In this document: positions 55,634 to 63,103 of the stretch, piece after piece
How the letters are laid out: each line of letters begins with the position of its first letter
Numbering within the stretch: position 1 is the first letter of the stretch
DNA from: Bacillota bacterium
GTDB lineage: Bacteria > Bacillota > Clostridia > Christensenellales > UMGS416
Assembly (NCBI GenBank): GCA_023421955.1
Contig: JAEZSE010000039.1
Coordinates: 18,182-82,181 of the forward strand
Reading direction: 5' to 3'
DNA length: 64,000 nucleotides
Made by a program: the position numbers and the translations under genes
Notes under the pieces: model-generated
Told to the model about the DNA's origin: nothing
Database searches by the model: none
The model's input: only the letters and a program-made list of their open reading frames with translations

Positions 55634-56286
55634 ACCAATCCCTCCCCCAGCCGCAGCACGTCGGCGAAGCTCTGCACCTCGCGGTCCGCCCCCACGTCCT
55701 GCGCGGTCATGCCGGTGTGCTTGAGGGCGCTGCCGGCCACGGCGATCATCGTTTCGCAGCCAACCTTGAGCCGCAGCTCCCGCACCAGTTTTTTCAGCGC
55801 CGAAAGGTTCAGGTAGTTCGTCACGCTCACCACCAGGATGTGGGGCCGAAGCTCACCGGCGGCCTGCAGGATGGACTTCTGTGGCGTGTTGCAGCCGATG
55901 AACACGGTGTCAAACCCGGCGATCGTGAAAAAGTCTGCTCCCATGCGCACACCCAGCTCGTGGTATTCCTCCTCCGGGCAGAGCAGCAGGGCGGTCTTGG
56001 CCGGGGTGAGCGTCCGCCGTTCCTTCTGCACCCAGGGCTGGGCGTTCTCCACGATGGTGCGCACGATGGCGGTCATCACATGCTCGCGCCAGATGCCCCG
56101 GTCTTCTGTTTCGCGGGTCGCTTCCACGGCGTTCAGCGCCGGGGCGAGCACCTGCTCGTAAAGCTCCGGCACGGTGACGCGGCCGTCGCGCAGCAGCCCC
56201 AGCGCCAGGTCGATGGCGCCGTCGCGGTCCATGGCCTCCAGGCGTTCGCGCAGGGCGAGGGATGCCTGTTGCAATGATTCAGTCAA
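55630..56286 (-). CDS. Cobalamin (B12)-binding-domain protein
   Basis: 218 residues. The N-terminal helical cap (about 1-85, ALGLLRDGRVTVPELYEQVLAPAL) is followed by a Rossmann-like B12-binding domain (about 88-218). The histidine motif DxHxxG appears as EYHELG (in CPEEEYHELGVRMGADFF), so base-off/His-on binding is possible; VVSVTNYLNLSALKKLV and MIAVAGSAL also fit. There is no DNA-binding domain and no methyltransferase partner nearby. The start is TTG 56286 with AAAGGAG. It is first in an operon with an ABC exporter (ATGA overlap), an unusual setting that hints at a sensory role. Confidence 0.85.
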   Translation of the reverse strand: MTESLQQASLALRERLEAMDRDGAIDLALGLLRDGRVTVPELYEQVLAPALNAVEATRETEDRGIWREHVMTAIVRTIVENAQPWVQKERRTLTPAKTALLLCPEEEYHELGVRMGADFFTIAGFDTVFIGCNTPQKSILQAAGELRPHILVVSVTNYLNLSALKKLVRELRLKVGCETMIAVAGSALKHTGMTAQDVGADREVQSFADVLRLGEGLV

Positions 56287-56406
56287 TTTGAACCACTCCT
56301 TTTGTCAGCGCTTGATTGGTGTCTGATGGCGCAAGTATAGATGGATCAACGGTGGATTGAAAGTGATGGATATTACACAGTTTGAATTTTTCTGAATCGC
56401 TGCCGT

Positions 56407-56436
56407 TTGACCCCCTGCCGCTGCCTGTGCTATGCT
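56407..56436 (+). promoter_or_regulatory. Promoter of the 56472 membrane-protein gene
   Basis: TTGACC (56407-56412), 18-bp spacer, TATGCT (56431-56436) with TGC before it (extended -10). +1 near 56443; AAAGGGGAG follows before the ATG. Confidence 0.6.
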
Positions 56437-56471
56437 CATAGCCGTACAACCCAAGGAAAGGGGAGCCCTCT

Positions 56472-56951
56472 ATGAAGTTCTCCCTTGCAGGTTTATTGAT
56501 CTCTCTGGCCATTCTTGCACCCAACCTACTGATGATCCTGCTTCCGCCGAAGGAGGTCCCCTCTGGTGCAAAGGATGCGGGGCCTGTGTTCACGATCCTC
56601 GAACGCCTTGGCCAGGCTGGCTGCTTTGTACTGCCCATGTTAGTGGGCGCGAGCTTCAACGGCCGTGCCCTTGACCTGTGGTTTGTGTTGATGGCGTTCT
56701 GCGTGATGGTTTATTGGGCTTTATGGGTGCGATATGCCACCAATGGCCGGGGGTTCCGGCTGTTGTTTGAGCCCGTTTTGGGCATCCCCATGCCGATGGC
56801 GGTATTCCCGGTGCTGGCATTCGGGTTTGCGGCGGCATGGGGGCGGTCAGTTTGGCTGGGTGCGGCGGTGATTGCGCTGGCAATCGGCCACCTTGCCAAC
56901 AGCTGGCGGGCGTGGAAGGCCGTTCGTGCCAGCGGCAACCAGCCCGGCTGA
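56472..56951 (+). CDS. Integral membrane protein of unknown function
   Basis: 159 residues with five membrane helices (about 4-24, 48-65, 70-92, 103-123 and 128-146) and almost no soluble parts. GGAAAGGGGAG lies before ATG 56472. It is followed by the DUF89 gene after 43 bp on the same strand. No family recognised. Confidence 0.7.
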   Translation: MKFSLAGLLISLAILAPNLLMILLPPKEVPSGAKDAGPVFTILERLGQAGCFVLPMLVGASFNGRALDLWFVLMAFCVMVYWALWVRYATNGRGFRLLFEPVLGIPMPMAVFPVLAFGFAAAWGRSVWLGAAVIALAIGHLANSWRAWKAVRASGNQPG

Positions 56952-56994
56952 ACACAGCTTCCAGCAAAAGCTACCTCGCACAAGGAGACCCAAT

Positions 56995-57888
56995 ATGATT
57001 TTAAGCGCCGACTGCATGCTTTGCCTGATCACCCGCCAGGTGCAGCACATGGACCCTTCGCTGGATGAACCGGCCCGCGCCGATTACCTGCGCGATGTGC
57101 TGCGCGTGCTGCTGGAGGCAGACCCTGCTGAGTCAGCCCCGGTGGCGTTGGAGCGGATCAACGCGCTACACAAGGAGCGCTTTGGCAGGCCTTTCGGTTT
57201 TGGCAGGCCCTTCGGCTTTGACAGCCTGAAGCGGCAATACAATGAACTGATGCTGCGCAAAGAAGCAGGCATTGCCGAGCAGATCGCTGCCGCAGCAGAC
57301 CCGCTACTGGCGGCAGTCCGGTTTGCGAGAGCCGGAAACTACATTGACTTTGGTGCTCTTGGCGCTGTGGAGGATGACAAGCTGGACCGCCTGCTCGAAA
57401 GCGCCGGGGGCGAGGCGGTGGATGTGGCCGTCTATAGCAACTTCCTCCGCGACTTATCCGCAGCGAAAACCCTGGTTTACCTCACCGACAACTGCGGCGA
57501 GATCGTGCTGGACAAGCTGCTGATCAATGAAATCCGCATGAAATTCCCCCGGCTTGCTGTCACGGTGATCACCCGTGGCGCGCCGGTGCTCAATGACGCA
57601 GCCGTGGAGGATGCCCTTGCCGTGGGGCTGGATGGTGTGGCGGAGGTCATCGGCAACGGCAACGGCATCGGCGGCACACATCTACCTGCTGTCAGTGAAG
57701 AGGCGCGGCAAAGAATCCTCGCCGCTGATGTGATTATTAGCAAGGGCCAGGGCAATTTCGAAACGATGCACGGCTGCGGGCTCAATGTGTATTATCTGTT
57801 TTTATGCAAATGTGATTGGTTTGTGAAACGGTTCGGCATGAAGCAGCACCAGGGCGTGTTTGCCCGCGAAAAGCAGGGCGGGGAATAG
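56995..57888 (+). CDS. DUF89 / ARMT1-like metal-dependent phosphatase
   Basis: 297 residues of the prokaryotic DUF89 family: N-terminal CMLC pair, the metal-site DNCGEIVLDKLLINEI, RGAPVLNDAAVEDA and the late IISKGQGNFETMHG. DUF89 proteins are metal-dependent phosphatases thought to remove damaged phospho-metabolites; the substrate is unknown here. A small in-frame duplication (GRPFGF twice, 57184-57219) lies in the helical N-terminal part. CAAGGAG precedes ATG 56995; the open frame upstream to 56872 overlaps the previous gene and is not used. Confidence 0.9.
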   Translation: MILSADCMLCLITRQVQHMDPSLDEPARADYLRDVLRVLLEADPAESAPVALERINALHKERFGRPFGFGRPFGFDSLKRQYNELMLRKEAGIAEQIAAAADPLLAAVRFARAGNYIDFGALGAVEDDKLDRLLESAGGEAVDVAVYSNFLRDLSAAKTLVYLTDNCGEIVLDKLLINEIRMKFPRLAVTVITRGAPVLNDAAVEDALAVGLDGVAEVIGNGNGIGGTHLPAVSEEARQRILAADVIISKGQGNFETMHGCGLNVYYLFLCKCDWFVKRFGMKQHQGVFAREKQGGE

Positions 57889-57896
57889 GCCGCGGC

Positions 57897-58637
57897 TTAT
57901 TTATTGCTTGACCGCTTCTCCGCCAGGCGGTGCAGCAGTGCGAACCCGCCGCCAATGGCTAGCACACCCAGCACCACGGCCAGCATGATCAGCTCCCGGC
58001 TTTTTGGTGCCGGGCCGGATGCGCCGCCGGAGCCCTGCTCACCGATGGCCGCGATTGCGCCATCGGGCTTGGCGTCATCTGCGCTGCCGGGTTGGCCTTG
58101 AGCCGCTGTAATTGTTGGATCGGGGGTTGCAGTGGTTCGCGGGGTTTCTTCGCCCGGCGTGGGGATCGGCGAAGCCGTGGCGTTTGGATCCCTGGGCATG
58201 CTGTCCAGCTTCTTCTGGGCCTCGAAGTAAGCTCCCTCGTTGATATATTGCTGATAACGCTGCGCCATCTCTACATCGTTGCAGTGCACGATTTCCAGCG
58301 TCTTGTAGTCGCTTGTGCTGCACTCAAACACCCAGCTCTCGTCAATGGTTTGATCATCCAGAAGCAGTGCCACAATGAAATCGCCCTTGCGCGGGTTATG
58401 GGGATAAATGCTGTAGGATTCAAACCGCTTCACCTCAAGCGGGCCTGCGCTGGCATCACCCATCATCACGGTGAGCGGCTCGATGGTGATGGTATCTTTA
58501 CCGATGGCGTTGATCTGCCCGATGAGCATTGCCATGTGACCGCCTGCCATGATGGATTCGGGGATGTCTCCGGCGTGGGCGACGCTTCCCACCAGCAGCA
58601 TCAGTAAAAACAGCAGGGCAAAAGCTCTTTTCGGCAT
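57897..58637 (-). CDS. Exported, C-terminally anchored protein of unknown function
   Basis: 246 residues. Signal peptide (about 1-22, SVAHAGD), a beta-rich domain (about 25-125), a Pro/Thr/Ala-rich linker (about 140-215) and one C-terminal membrane helix (about 220-240) followed by KRSSNK. The layout is that of a membrane-displayed protein with its domain outside. The start ATG 58637 has AAGGGAG; the longer form from 58658 is less likely. It converges with DUF89 across 8 bp. Confidence 0.75.
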   Translation of the reverse strand: MPKRAFALLFLLMLLVGSVAHAGDIPESIMAGGHMAMLIGQINAIGKDTITIEPLTVMMGDASAGPLEVKRFESYSIYPHNPRKGDFIVALLLDDQTIDESWVFECSTSDYKTLEIVHCNDVEMAQRYQQYINEGAYFEAQKKLDSMPRDPNATASPIPTPGEETPRTTATPDPTITAAQGQPGSADDAKPDGAIAAIGEQGSGGASGPAPKSRELIMLAVVLGVLAIGGGFALLHRLAEKRSSNK

Positions 58638-58714
58638 CGGCTCGGTGCTCCCTTGCATTGATTCATTTATTACAGTATTGTCAAAAGCAATGACATTTTA
58701 AACGTGACTATGCC

Positions 58715-58743
58715 ATTATAAATGAAACGGGGTGTTATGTAAA
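58715..58743 (-). promoter_or_regulatory. Promoter of the anchored-protein gene
   Basis: TTTACA (58743-58738), 17-bp spacer, TATAAT (58720-58715) on the minus strand; the leader is about 70 nt. Confidence 0.8.
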
Positions 58744-58792
58744 TAATTCCCTCTGCATTCAATGCGTTTATTTTCCGGGAGCATGGCTCTTG

Positions 58793-59329
58793 TCACTTCA
58801 TCGGCTCACTGTATTGGAACGATATCCACACGCCGAAATTGTCCTTGACGTTATAGTAGCGCTTGCCGCCCGCCGACGCGTCAGGGTAATACTTATATTG
58901 CTTTCCGACGGTAAAGCGGCCTGCGTAGTCCCCCTTGAACACCTGGGGTTTGTCTGCAAACTTCAACTCTTCCGCCGTCACGCGCTCCACGGTGAGCAGG
59001 TTTTCTTTCTTTTGGTTCGCGTAATTCTGCTCATCAATCGTCTGGCCGCCGTTGCGCTCGATCAGCAAGTCAATGTCCTTCTGCATTCCTTTTTGGATCT
59101 GGTCGGTCGCCCCTGCTTTTGGGTCCGCGCCGGATGCTTCCGGGGTTGCCTGTGCCGATGGGCTGGCCGAAACCGATGCAGAAGGGCTTTCCTGTATCGG
59201 TGTTGCGCTTGGCGGGGCCGATTGCGCCTGCAACTTTGTGCCGGCCGGAGTGATCGTGATGCCTGGCTGCTTTGATGAAGAGCAACCGCACAGTGTCAGT
59301 GCTAGTAAAACCAACATGATTTTTTTCAT
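58793..59329 (-). CDS. Lipoprotein of unknown function
   Basis: 178 residues. The signal peptide ends LCGC (Cys16 probable). A Ser/Pro/Ala-rich linker (about 38-75) is followed by a small C-terminal domain of about 95 residues with aromatic strands (YAGRFTVGKQYKYYPDASAGGKRYYNVKDNFGVWISFQYSE). GGAGGGTTCTGAG precedes ATG 59329. The downstream gene (58637) has its own promoter. No family recognised. Confidence 0.75.
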   Translation of the reverse strand: MKKIMLVLLALTLCGCSSSKQPGITITPAGTKLQAQSAPPSATPIQESPSASVSASPSAQATPEASGADPKAGATDQIQKGMQKDIDLLIERNGGQTIDEQNYANQKKENLLTVERVTAEELKFADKPQVFKGDYAGRFTVGKQYKYYPDASAGGKRYYNVKDNFGVWISFQYSEPMK

Positions 59330-59456
59330 ACTCAGAACCCTCCCTGTTACTCATGGATAGCTTCTCCATCCGTCGCAACTCTGTGCTGGCTTTTTACCGG
59401 AAAGTTATGGTAGAGCAGAAGGCATCATGTTTTTGTTTTCCCTGTTTTTCAAATTG

Positions 59457-59465
59457 TGGTATAAT
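59457..59465 (+). promoter_or_regulatory. Extended -10 promoter of the zinc-ribbon genes
   Basis: TGG-TATAAT, TATAAT at 59460-59465; +1 near 59472, then GGAGG before ATG 59499. The -35 (TTTCCC) is weak. Confidence 0.6.
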
Positions 59466-59498
59466 CCGGATAAAGCAAATTATCTCTGGAGGCTTGTG

Positions 59499-59828
59499 AT
59501 GGCCACCTATAAGAAAGCTTGCGCCAAATGCGGCGAGCTGATCCCCGGTGACGCCGGCTTCTGCCCCTTTTGCGAAAACCAGGATCCCTTTCACCTGCGC
59601 TGCCCCAAGTGCCGCCAACCCATTGAGGAAAACTGGAAAATCTGCAGCAGCTGTGGTTTGAAGCTGAAAACCTTGTGCGCCTATTGTGGCAAGGAAACAC
59701 CCACCGGGCCCAAGTGCGCCCATTGCAGCGCCCCTGTGCTGGTGCAATGCAAAAACACCAAGTGCAATGAAGTGCAGATTTACACCCGTGAGAACCTCTG
59801 CGTGAAATGCCGGAAACAATTGAGATGA
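59499..59828 (+). CDS. Small zinc-ribbon protein with multiple CxxC motifs
   Basis: 109 residues with at least eight Cys-x-x-Cys-type pairs (CAKC, CPFC, CPKC, CSSC, CAYC, CAHC, CVKC), arranged as consecutive double zinc ribbons. Such proteins bind zinc and usually mediate protein contacts. GGAGG precedes ATG 59499; the frame from 59427 covers the promoter. It is followed by a second zinc-ribbon gene after 19 bp, making an operon. Confidence 0.82.
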   Translation: MATYKKACAKCGELIPGDAGFCPFCENQDPFHLRCPKCRQPIEENWKICSSCGLKLKTLCAYCGKETPTGPKCAHCSAPVLVQCKNTKCNEVQIYTRENLCVKCRKQLR

Positions 59829-59847
59829 TATAGGAGGGAACCAGGAT

Positions 59848-60591
59848 ATGGCGATGCAATCTTTCACCCGCAACTATCAGGACAACAGCACTGAGGCCGG
59901 CTTTGAGTTTGTCTTCGACTGCGACAACTGCGGCGACGGCTTCACCACCTCCTTTGTGGAATGCCGCAGCTACAAGCGGGGCAACCTGTTCCGCACGCTG
60001 GGCGAGGGCATCGGCGCTGGCGCCCGCATGCTGGGCCTGCACGACATCGCCTATGGCGTGGACCGGGCTGGAGACCTGGCAAGCCGCCGGTTTGACGGCA
60101 TGAGCCCCGAGTGGCACAAAGAGCACGAGGCAGCTTTCCGCAACGCGATGAACGAGGCCAAGGAAACCTTCCACCGCTGCCACGGCTGCAACACCTATGT
60201 TTGCGACGCCTGCTTCAATGAGGAAGAGGGCCTGTGCGTCAACTGCGCTCCCCGTGAGAATACCACCGTCAGTAAGGCCCGCAGCCGCCGCATGGTGGAT
60301 GAAATCAACGAGGTTGCTGACACGTCAAACGTGTTCAAGGGCAGTATCACCAGCAAGCAGATCATCTGCCCCAAGTGCGGCAAGCCAGTGGCCCAGGGCA
60401 AGTTCTGCGGCAACTGCGGCGCCAACGTGAGCCTGATGGTGTGCCCCAAATGCGGCGCGGAGAACCAGCAGGGCACCAAGTTCTGCAGCGAGTGCGGGCA
60501 GAAGCTGGGCGGTAAGCCCAAGTGCCCCTCCTGCGGTGTGGAGAATGAGCCGGGGGCGAAGTTCTGCTGCGAGTGCGGGGAACGTTTATAG
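59848..60591 (+). CDS. Zinc-ribbon protein with three C-terminal ribbons
   Basis: 247 residues. An N-terminal CDNC half-site (about 25-28) pairs with a later CHGCNTYVCDAC...CVNC region (about 112-133), enclosing a helical insert. The C-terminal 75 residues hold zinc ribbons with CPKCGKPVAQGKFCGNCG, CPKCGAENQQGTKFCSECG and CPSCGVENEPGAKFCCECG. The tail is typical of DZR/zinc_ribbon_2 modules fused to many Gram-positive proteins. AGGAGGG lies before ATG 59848. The terminator at 60605 ends the operon. Confidence 0.82.
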   Translation: MAMQSFTRNYQDNSTEAGFEFVFDCDNCGDGFTTSFVECRSYKRGNLFRTLGEGIGAGARMLGLHDIAYGVDRAGDLASRRFDGMSPEWHKEHEAAFRNAMNEAKETFHRCHGCNTYVCDACFNEEEGLCVNCAPRENTTVSKARSRRMVDEINEVADTSNVFKGSITSKQIICPKCGKPVAQGKFCGNCGANVSLMVCPKCGAENQQGTKFCSECGQKLGGKPKCPSCGVENEPGAKFCCECGERL

Positions 60592-60604
60592 TTTGACTTG
60601 ATTG

Positions 60605-60635
60605 CAGGGGCGCGAGAGTGCCCCTGTGGTTTTTG
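60605..60635 (+). terminator. Intrinsic terminator of the zinc-ribbon operon
   Basis: CAGGGGC / GCCCCTG stem with an 8-nt loop, followed by TGGTTTTTG. Confidence 0.85.
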
Positions 60636-60677
60636 TGCCTTAGGGGGTCTTGGTTATCAAGGGATATGCCTGGACAC

Positions 60678-60828
60678 CCTCCTCCTGTCGCCTGCGGGCG
60701 ACATCCCCCTCATGGAGGGGGACAAGAAAGAATGAGAGTGCGCCTTCTTCTCGCCTCCCTCTTGGAGGGAGGTGCCCTCCGCAGAGGGCGGAAGGAGGGA
60801 GGTGCCGCCCGAAGGCGGCGGAGGGAGT
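60678..60828 (+). repeat. Family A units, one forward and two reversed in tandem
   Basis: 60678-60726 has stem TCGCC/GGCGA between CCTG and CATCCCCC, then CCCCCTCATGGAGGGGG. 60753-60828 has GAGGGAGGTG units with stems GCCCTC/GAGGGC and GCCGCC/GGCGGC. They precede the next gene directly; no gene of their own is seen. Confidence 0.75.
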
Positions 60829-60870
60829 TTGCGTAGTCCCAGCCATAGCCGTAAAGAAGGAATGTCAGTT

Positions 60871-61356
60871 ATGAAAAAACGGCTCTTCCTATATTTTGCT
60901 GGAGGTGTTCTATTGCTGGCCGCCCTTGCAGTGGGTGTCTTTTTCTTGATTGAGAAAGAAACAATTAGAGCTGGCTCAATTTCTATCAATGGGAATGTGA
61001 TCCCCGGTGTAACTGCAAAAATCCGTAATAAGGATGCCTTGTTGCCATTTACAGAGGTGTTGCGTGGGTTTGGGTTCAATCTCGTATGGCGGGATAACAA
61101 TACTGCTGATATCACGTATGAAAACAAGATGTTCGTGTTAGATGTGGAAGAAGCATCGCTGGTCGAAGAAGGGTTTGACTACAATCTGCTCGATACTCCA
61201 CCTGGAAGCATCAGGTATTACTGCAAGCCAGAAGGAAGAGAACTGGTTACAGACAGTGACACAGTAAATAGTGTTATGTATGATCTTGGGAAGAAGATCG
61301 ATATTGATATCGATCGAGATAAATTGGCTGTTTATGTATCTCTGAGAGAAGATTAG
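60871..61356 (+). CDS. Anchored protein with copper-amine-oxidase-N-like domain
   Basis: 161 residues. One N-terminal membrane helix (about 5-27) and an extracytoplasmic domain whose middle (ISINGNVIPGVTAKIRNKDALLPFTEVLRGFGFNLVWRDNNTADITYENKMFVLDV) has the pattern of the Cu_amine_oxidN1 stalk domain common in clostridial envelope proteins. The rest (about 95-161) is unassigned. AAGAAGG lies before ATG 60871 (ATG 60862 is an alternative). GC is lower than in its neighbours. Confidence 0.72.
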   Translation: MKKRLFLYFAGGVLLLAALAVGVFFLIEKETIRAGSISINGNVIPGVTAKIRNKDALLPFTEVLRGFGFNLVWRDNNTADITYENKMFVLDVEEASLVEEGFDYNLLDTPPGSIRYYCKPEGRELVTDSDTVNSVMYDLGKKIDIDIDRDKLAVYVSLRED

Positions 61357-61366
61357 GAAATCCGTT

Positions 61367-61492
61367 AACTCCCCCTGTCATCTTCGATGACATCCCCCTC
61401 AAGAGGGGGACAAGTAAACCCCTTTCAGTTTGTCGTTGACGAACTTGCCTCCCTCCTGAGGGAGGTGTCACCGAAGGTGACGGAGGGAGTTT
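61367..61492 (+). repeat. Family A unit and reversed unit in the leader of the next gene
   Basis: 61367-61412 has stem TCATC/GATGA, then CCCCCTCAAGAGGGGG. 61449-61492 is reversed, with CCTCCCTCCTGAGGGAGG and stem TCACC/GGTGA. The arms of the two units are complementary. Confidence 0.75.
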
Positions 61493-61506
61493 CAAGGAGG
61501 CCATCC

Positions 61507-62754
61507 ATGCCCACCGATGAGCAAATAAACTCCATCCCCCCCGAAGGCGAAGAAGCCCCTCCGCCCCCACCGGAGCTGCCCCTATGTTGGGCCTACCTGG
61601 AAAACGGCGCGGTTGCGGACCGGGGCGAGGCCACCTGCGTGATCGAAGATGGCCGGTTGAACCTCAAGTGCAAGTCCGGCCCGCCCTTCGCCATCACCTA
61701 TGCTGACATCAAGGCCATTGAGGACCGCGACGTTGTGAACCTTTTGCTCATGATGCGCGACGGCACGGCCTTTGAGCTTTCCAAAACGGCCCGGCTGCGG
61801 GACATGCTGCGCAGCGCGCTGATGGAGCACTGGACTGCGCTCAACCGCAAGCAGTCGCTGGCTGAGGAAACGCTGATTGACAGCTTCACCGGTAAGGCCG
61901 CCGAAGGCGATGGCAGGCCTCTGCCCTGTGGAATCGGTGTTTATGCCACGGCAGTGGTGCTGGATTTTGAGGATGGCCGAGTGCAGCGCATCCCGCTCAT
62001 CTTCTCCGGAAAGCCGGAGGAGGGGGACTATGCTTTTGTGTTCACGCCGCCCGGCGAACGCTGGGTGGTGAGCCATCTGGGCCGTGAGACTGACCGCTTC
62101 CGCAAGGCCATCGATCAGGCCTTCCGCAAGCTGGAGGAAGACGCCCAGCAGCGCCTTTCGGGCCTGTGTCCCAGTTTGCCGCCGATGAAGGCGCGGGGGC
62201 TGGCAAAACTGTTTCTGGATGGCCTTGCCGTGCCGCTGAGCGCCGTGCGGGAATCCTATCCTGCGCTGGAGCACGCCTTGGTGAAGGAGCTGGAAGGCGC
62301 GGGCCTGCTGGAATCGTGGCAGGCTGCCGCGGAGCTTGGCGACCGGCAGTGCGCCCGCATCGGCCAGAAGGCGGCGCTCAAAGCCTCCGACGGACTTTAC
62401 CGATGGTTTTTTATGCCGGTAATCCGTGGTGACCGCGCTGCGGTCATCATGGAGGCGTCCGGCGAGGGGTCTTCAGGCCGAGCCACCTATGTGTTCCGCG
62501 TGCCCGGCGGCCCCGAGGCCGTGGAAGCCGCGATGGACAGCCTCAACTACGGCCTGGTGATGATCAACTTCCGCCGCGAGCCCATCTATATGTCCGACGA
62601 GCAGATGCATAAGCCCGCCAACGCCCATTACCTGCGCTCGGTGGAGCGGGTGCCTGCGCTCGCCGCCCTTCGCTGCGACTATCTGGGCCGCGTGGCGCAC
62701 ACCTCTCCCGAGGCATGGAGGAGGGGGTTGGAGGAAGTGCTAAACAAGCTATAA
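61507..62754 (+). CDS. Conserved protein with possible PH-like N-terminal domain
   Basis: 415 residues, cytoplasmic by composition. A Pro-rich start (residues 12-27) is followed by two similar beta-rich segments (about 30-115 and 125-200): GRLNLKCKSGPPFAITYADIKAIEDRDVVNLLLMMRDGTAFEL looks like a bacterial PH domain, and the second repeats the theme (YATAVVLDFEDGRVQRIPLIFSG). Residues 205-415 are helical and beta mixed without known motif. CAAGGAGG precedes ATG 61507. The zinc-ribbon operon nearby may be related, but no shared promoter is seen. Function unknown. Confidence 0.68.
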   Translation: MPTDEQINSIPPEGEEAPPPPPELPLCWAYLENGAVADRGEATCVIEDGRLNLKCKSGPPFAITYADIKAIEDRDVVNLLLMMRDGTAFELSKTARLRDMLRSALMEHWTALNRKQSLAEETLIDSFTGKAAEGDGRPLPCGIGVYATAVVLDFEDGRVQRIPLIFSGKPEEGDYAFVFTPPGERWVVSHLGRETDRFRKAIDQAFRKLEEDAQQRLSGLCPSLPPMKARGLAKLFLDGLAVPLSAVRESYPALEHALVKELEGAGLLESWQAAAELGDRQCARIGQKAALKASDGLYRWFFMPVIRGDRAAVIMEASGEGSSGRATYVFRVPGGPEAVEAAMDSLNYGLVMINFRREPIYMSDEQMHKPANAHYLRSVERVPALAALRCDYLGRVAHTSPEAWRRGLEEVLNKL

Positions 62755-62793
62755 GTTTTTATTGGCTTCTGCTTCCTCTCCAAGGTTATTTAA

Positions 62794-62982
62794 GTACTTT
62801 TGCCTGCCAAAAGTACCAAAACCAGCCGGGGGAGGCAATTTTCTGAGACCTCACCTCAAAGCCCATCGGGCGGGCCGACGACAACTCGTCAGTCGCTTTG
62901 CTCCTTCGTCAAACAGTCGCTCGGCCTGATCGCCCTTATGTGCTTTTTGGCTGAGGGGAAACTTGCAATCCCCCGGGCCCCC
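62794..62982 (+). repeat. Element X copy 2: long structured intergenic repeat
   Basis: Same layout as 48791-49006. 5' hairpin GTACTTTTG/CAAAAGTAC (62794-62816); left long-stem parts CCGGGGG, GCAA and CCTCACCTCAAAG (62826-62861) pairing with right parts CTTTTTGGCTGAGG, TTGC and CCCCCGG (62943-62976); inner GACGA-CAAC-TCGTC (62877-62890). Conserved words shared with copy 1 include ACCAAAACC, CCGGGGGAGGCAA, GACAACTCGTC and CTCGGCCTGATC. Confidence 0.8.
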
Positions 62983-63029
62983 TCAGGAGACGAGGAGGCG
63001 CAAGATAATCTACAATAGTCTGATCGAAA

Positions 63030-63087
63030 TACTCCCCACCCTCCCTTAATAAGGGGGGATGGCCCTCGCAAGGGCCAGGGGGGATTG
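63030..63087 (-). repeat. Family A repeat, reversed
   Basis: CTCCCCACCCTCCCTTAATAAGGGGGGATG, stem GGCCCT/AGGGCC, then CAGGGGGGATT. It ends 17 bp before the start of the serine hydrolase gene, next to its ribosome site. Confidence 0.8.
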
Positions 63088-63103
63088 AAAAGGAGGCCAA
63101 CTC

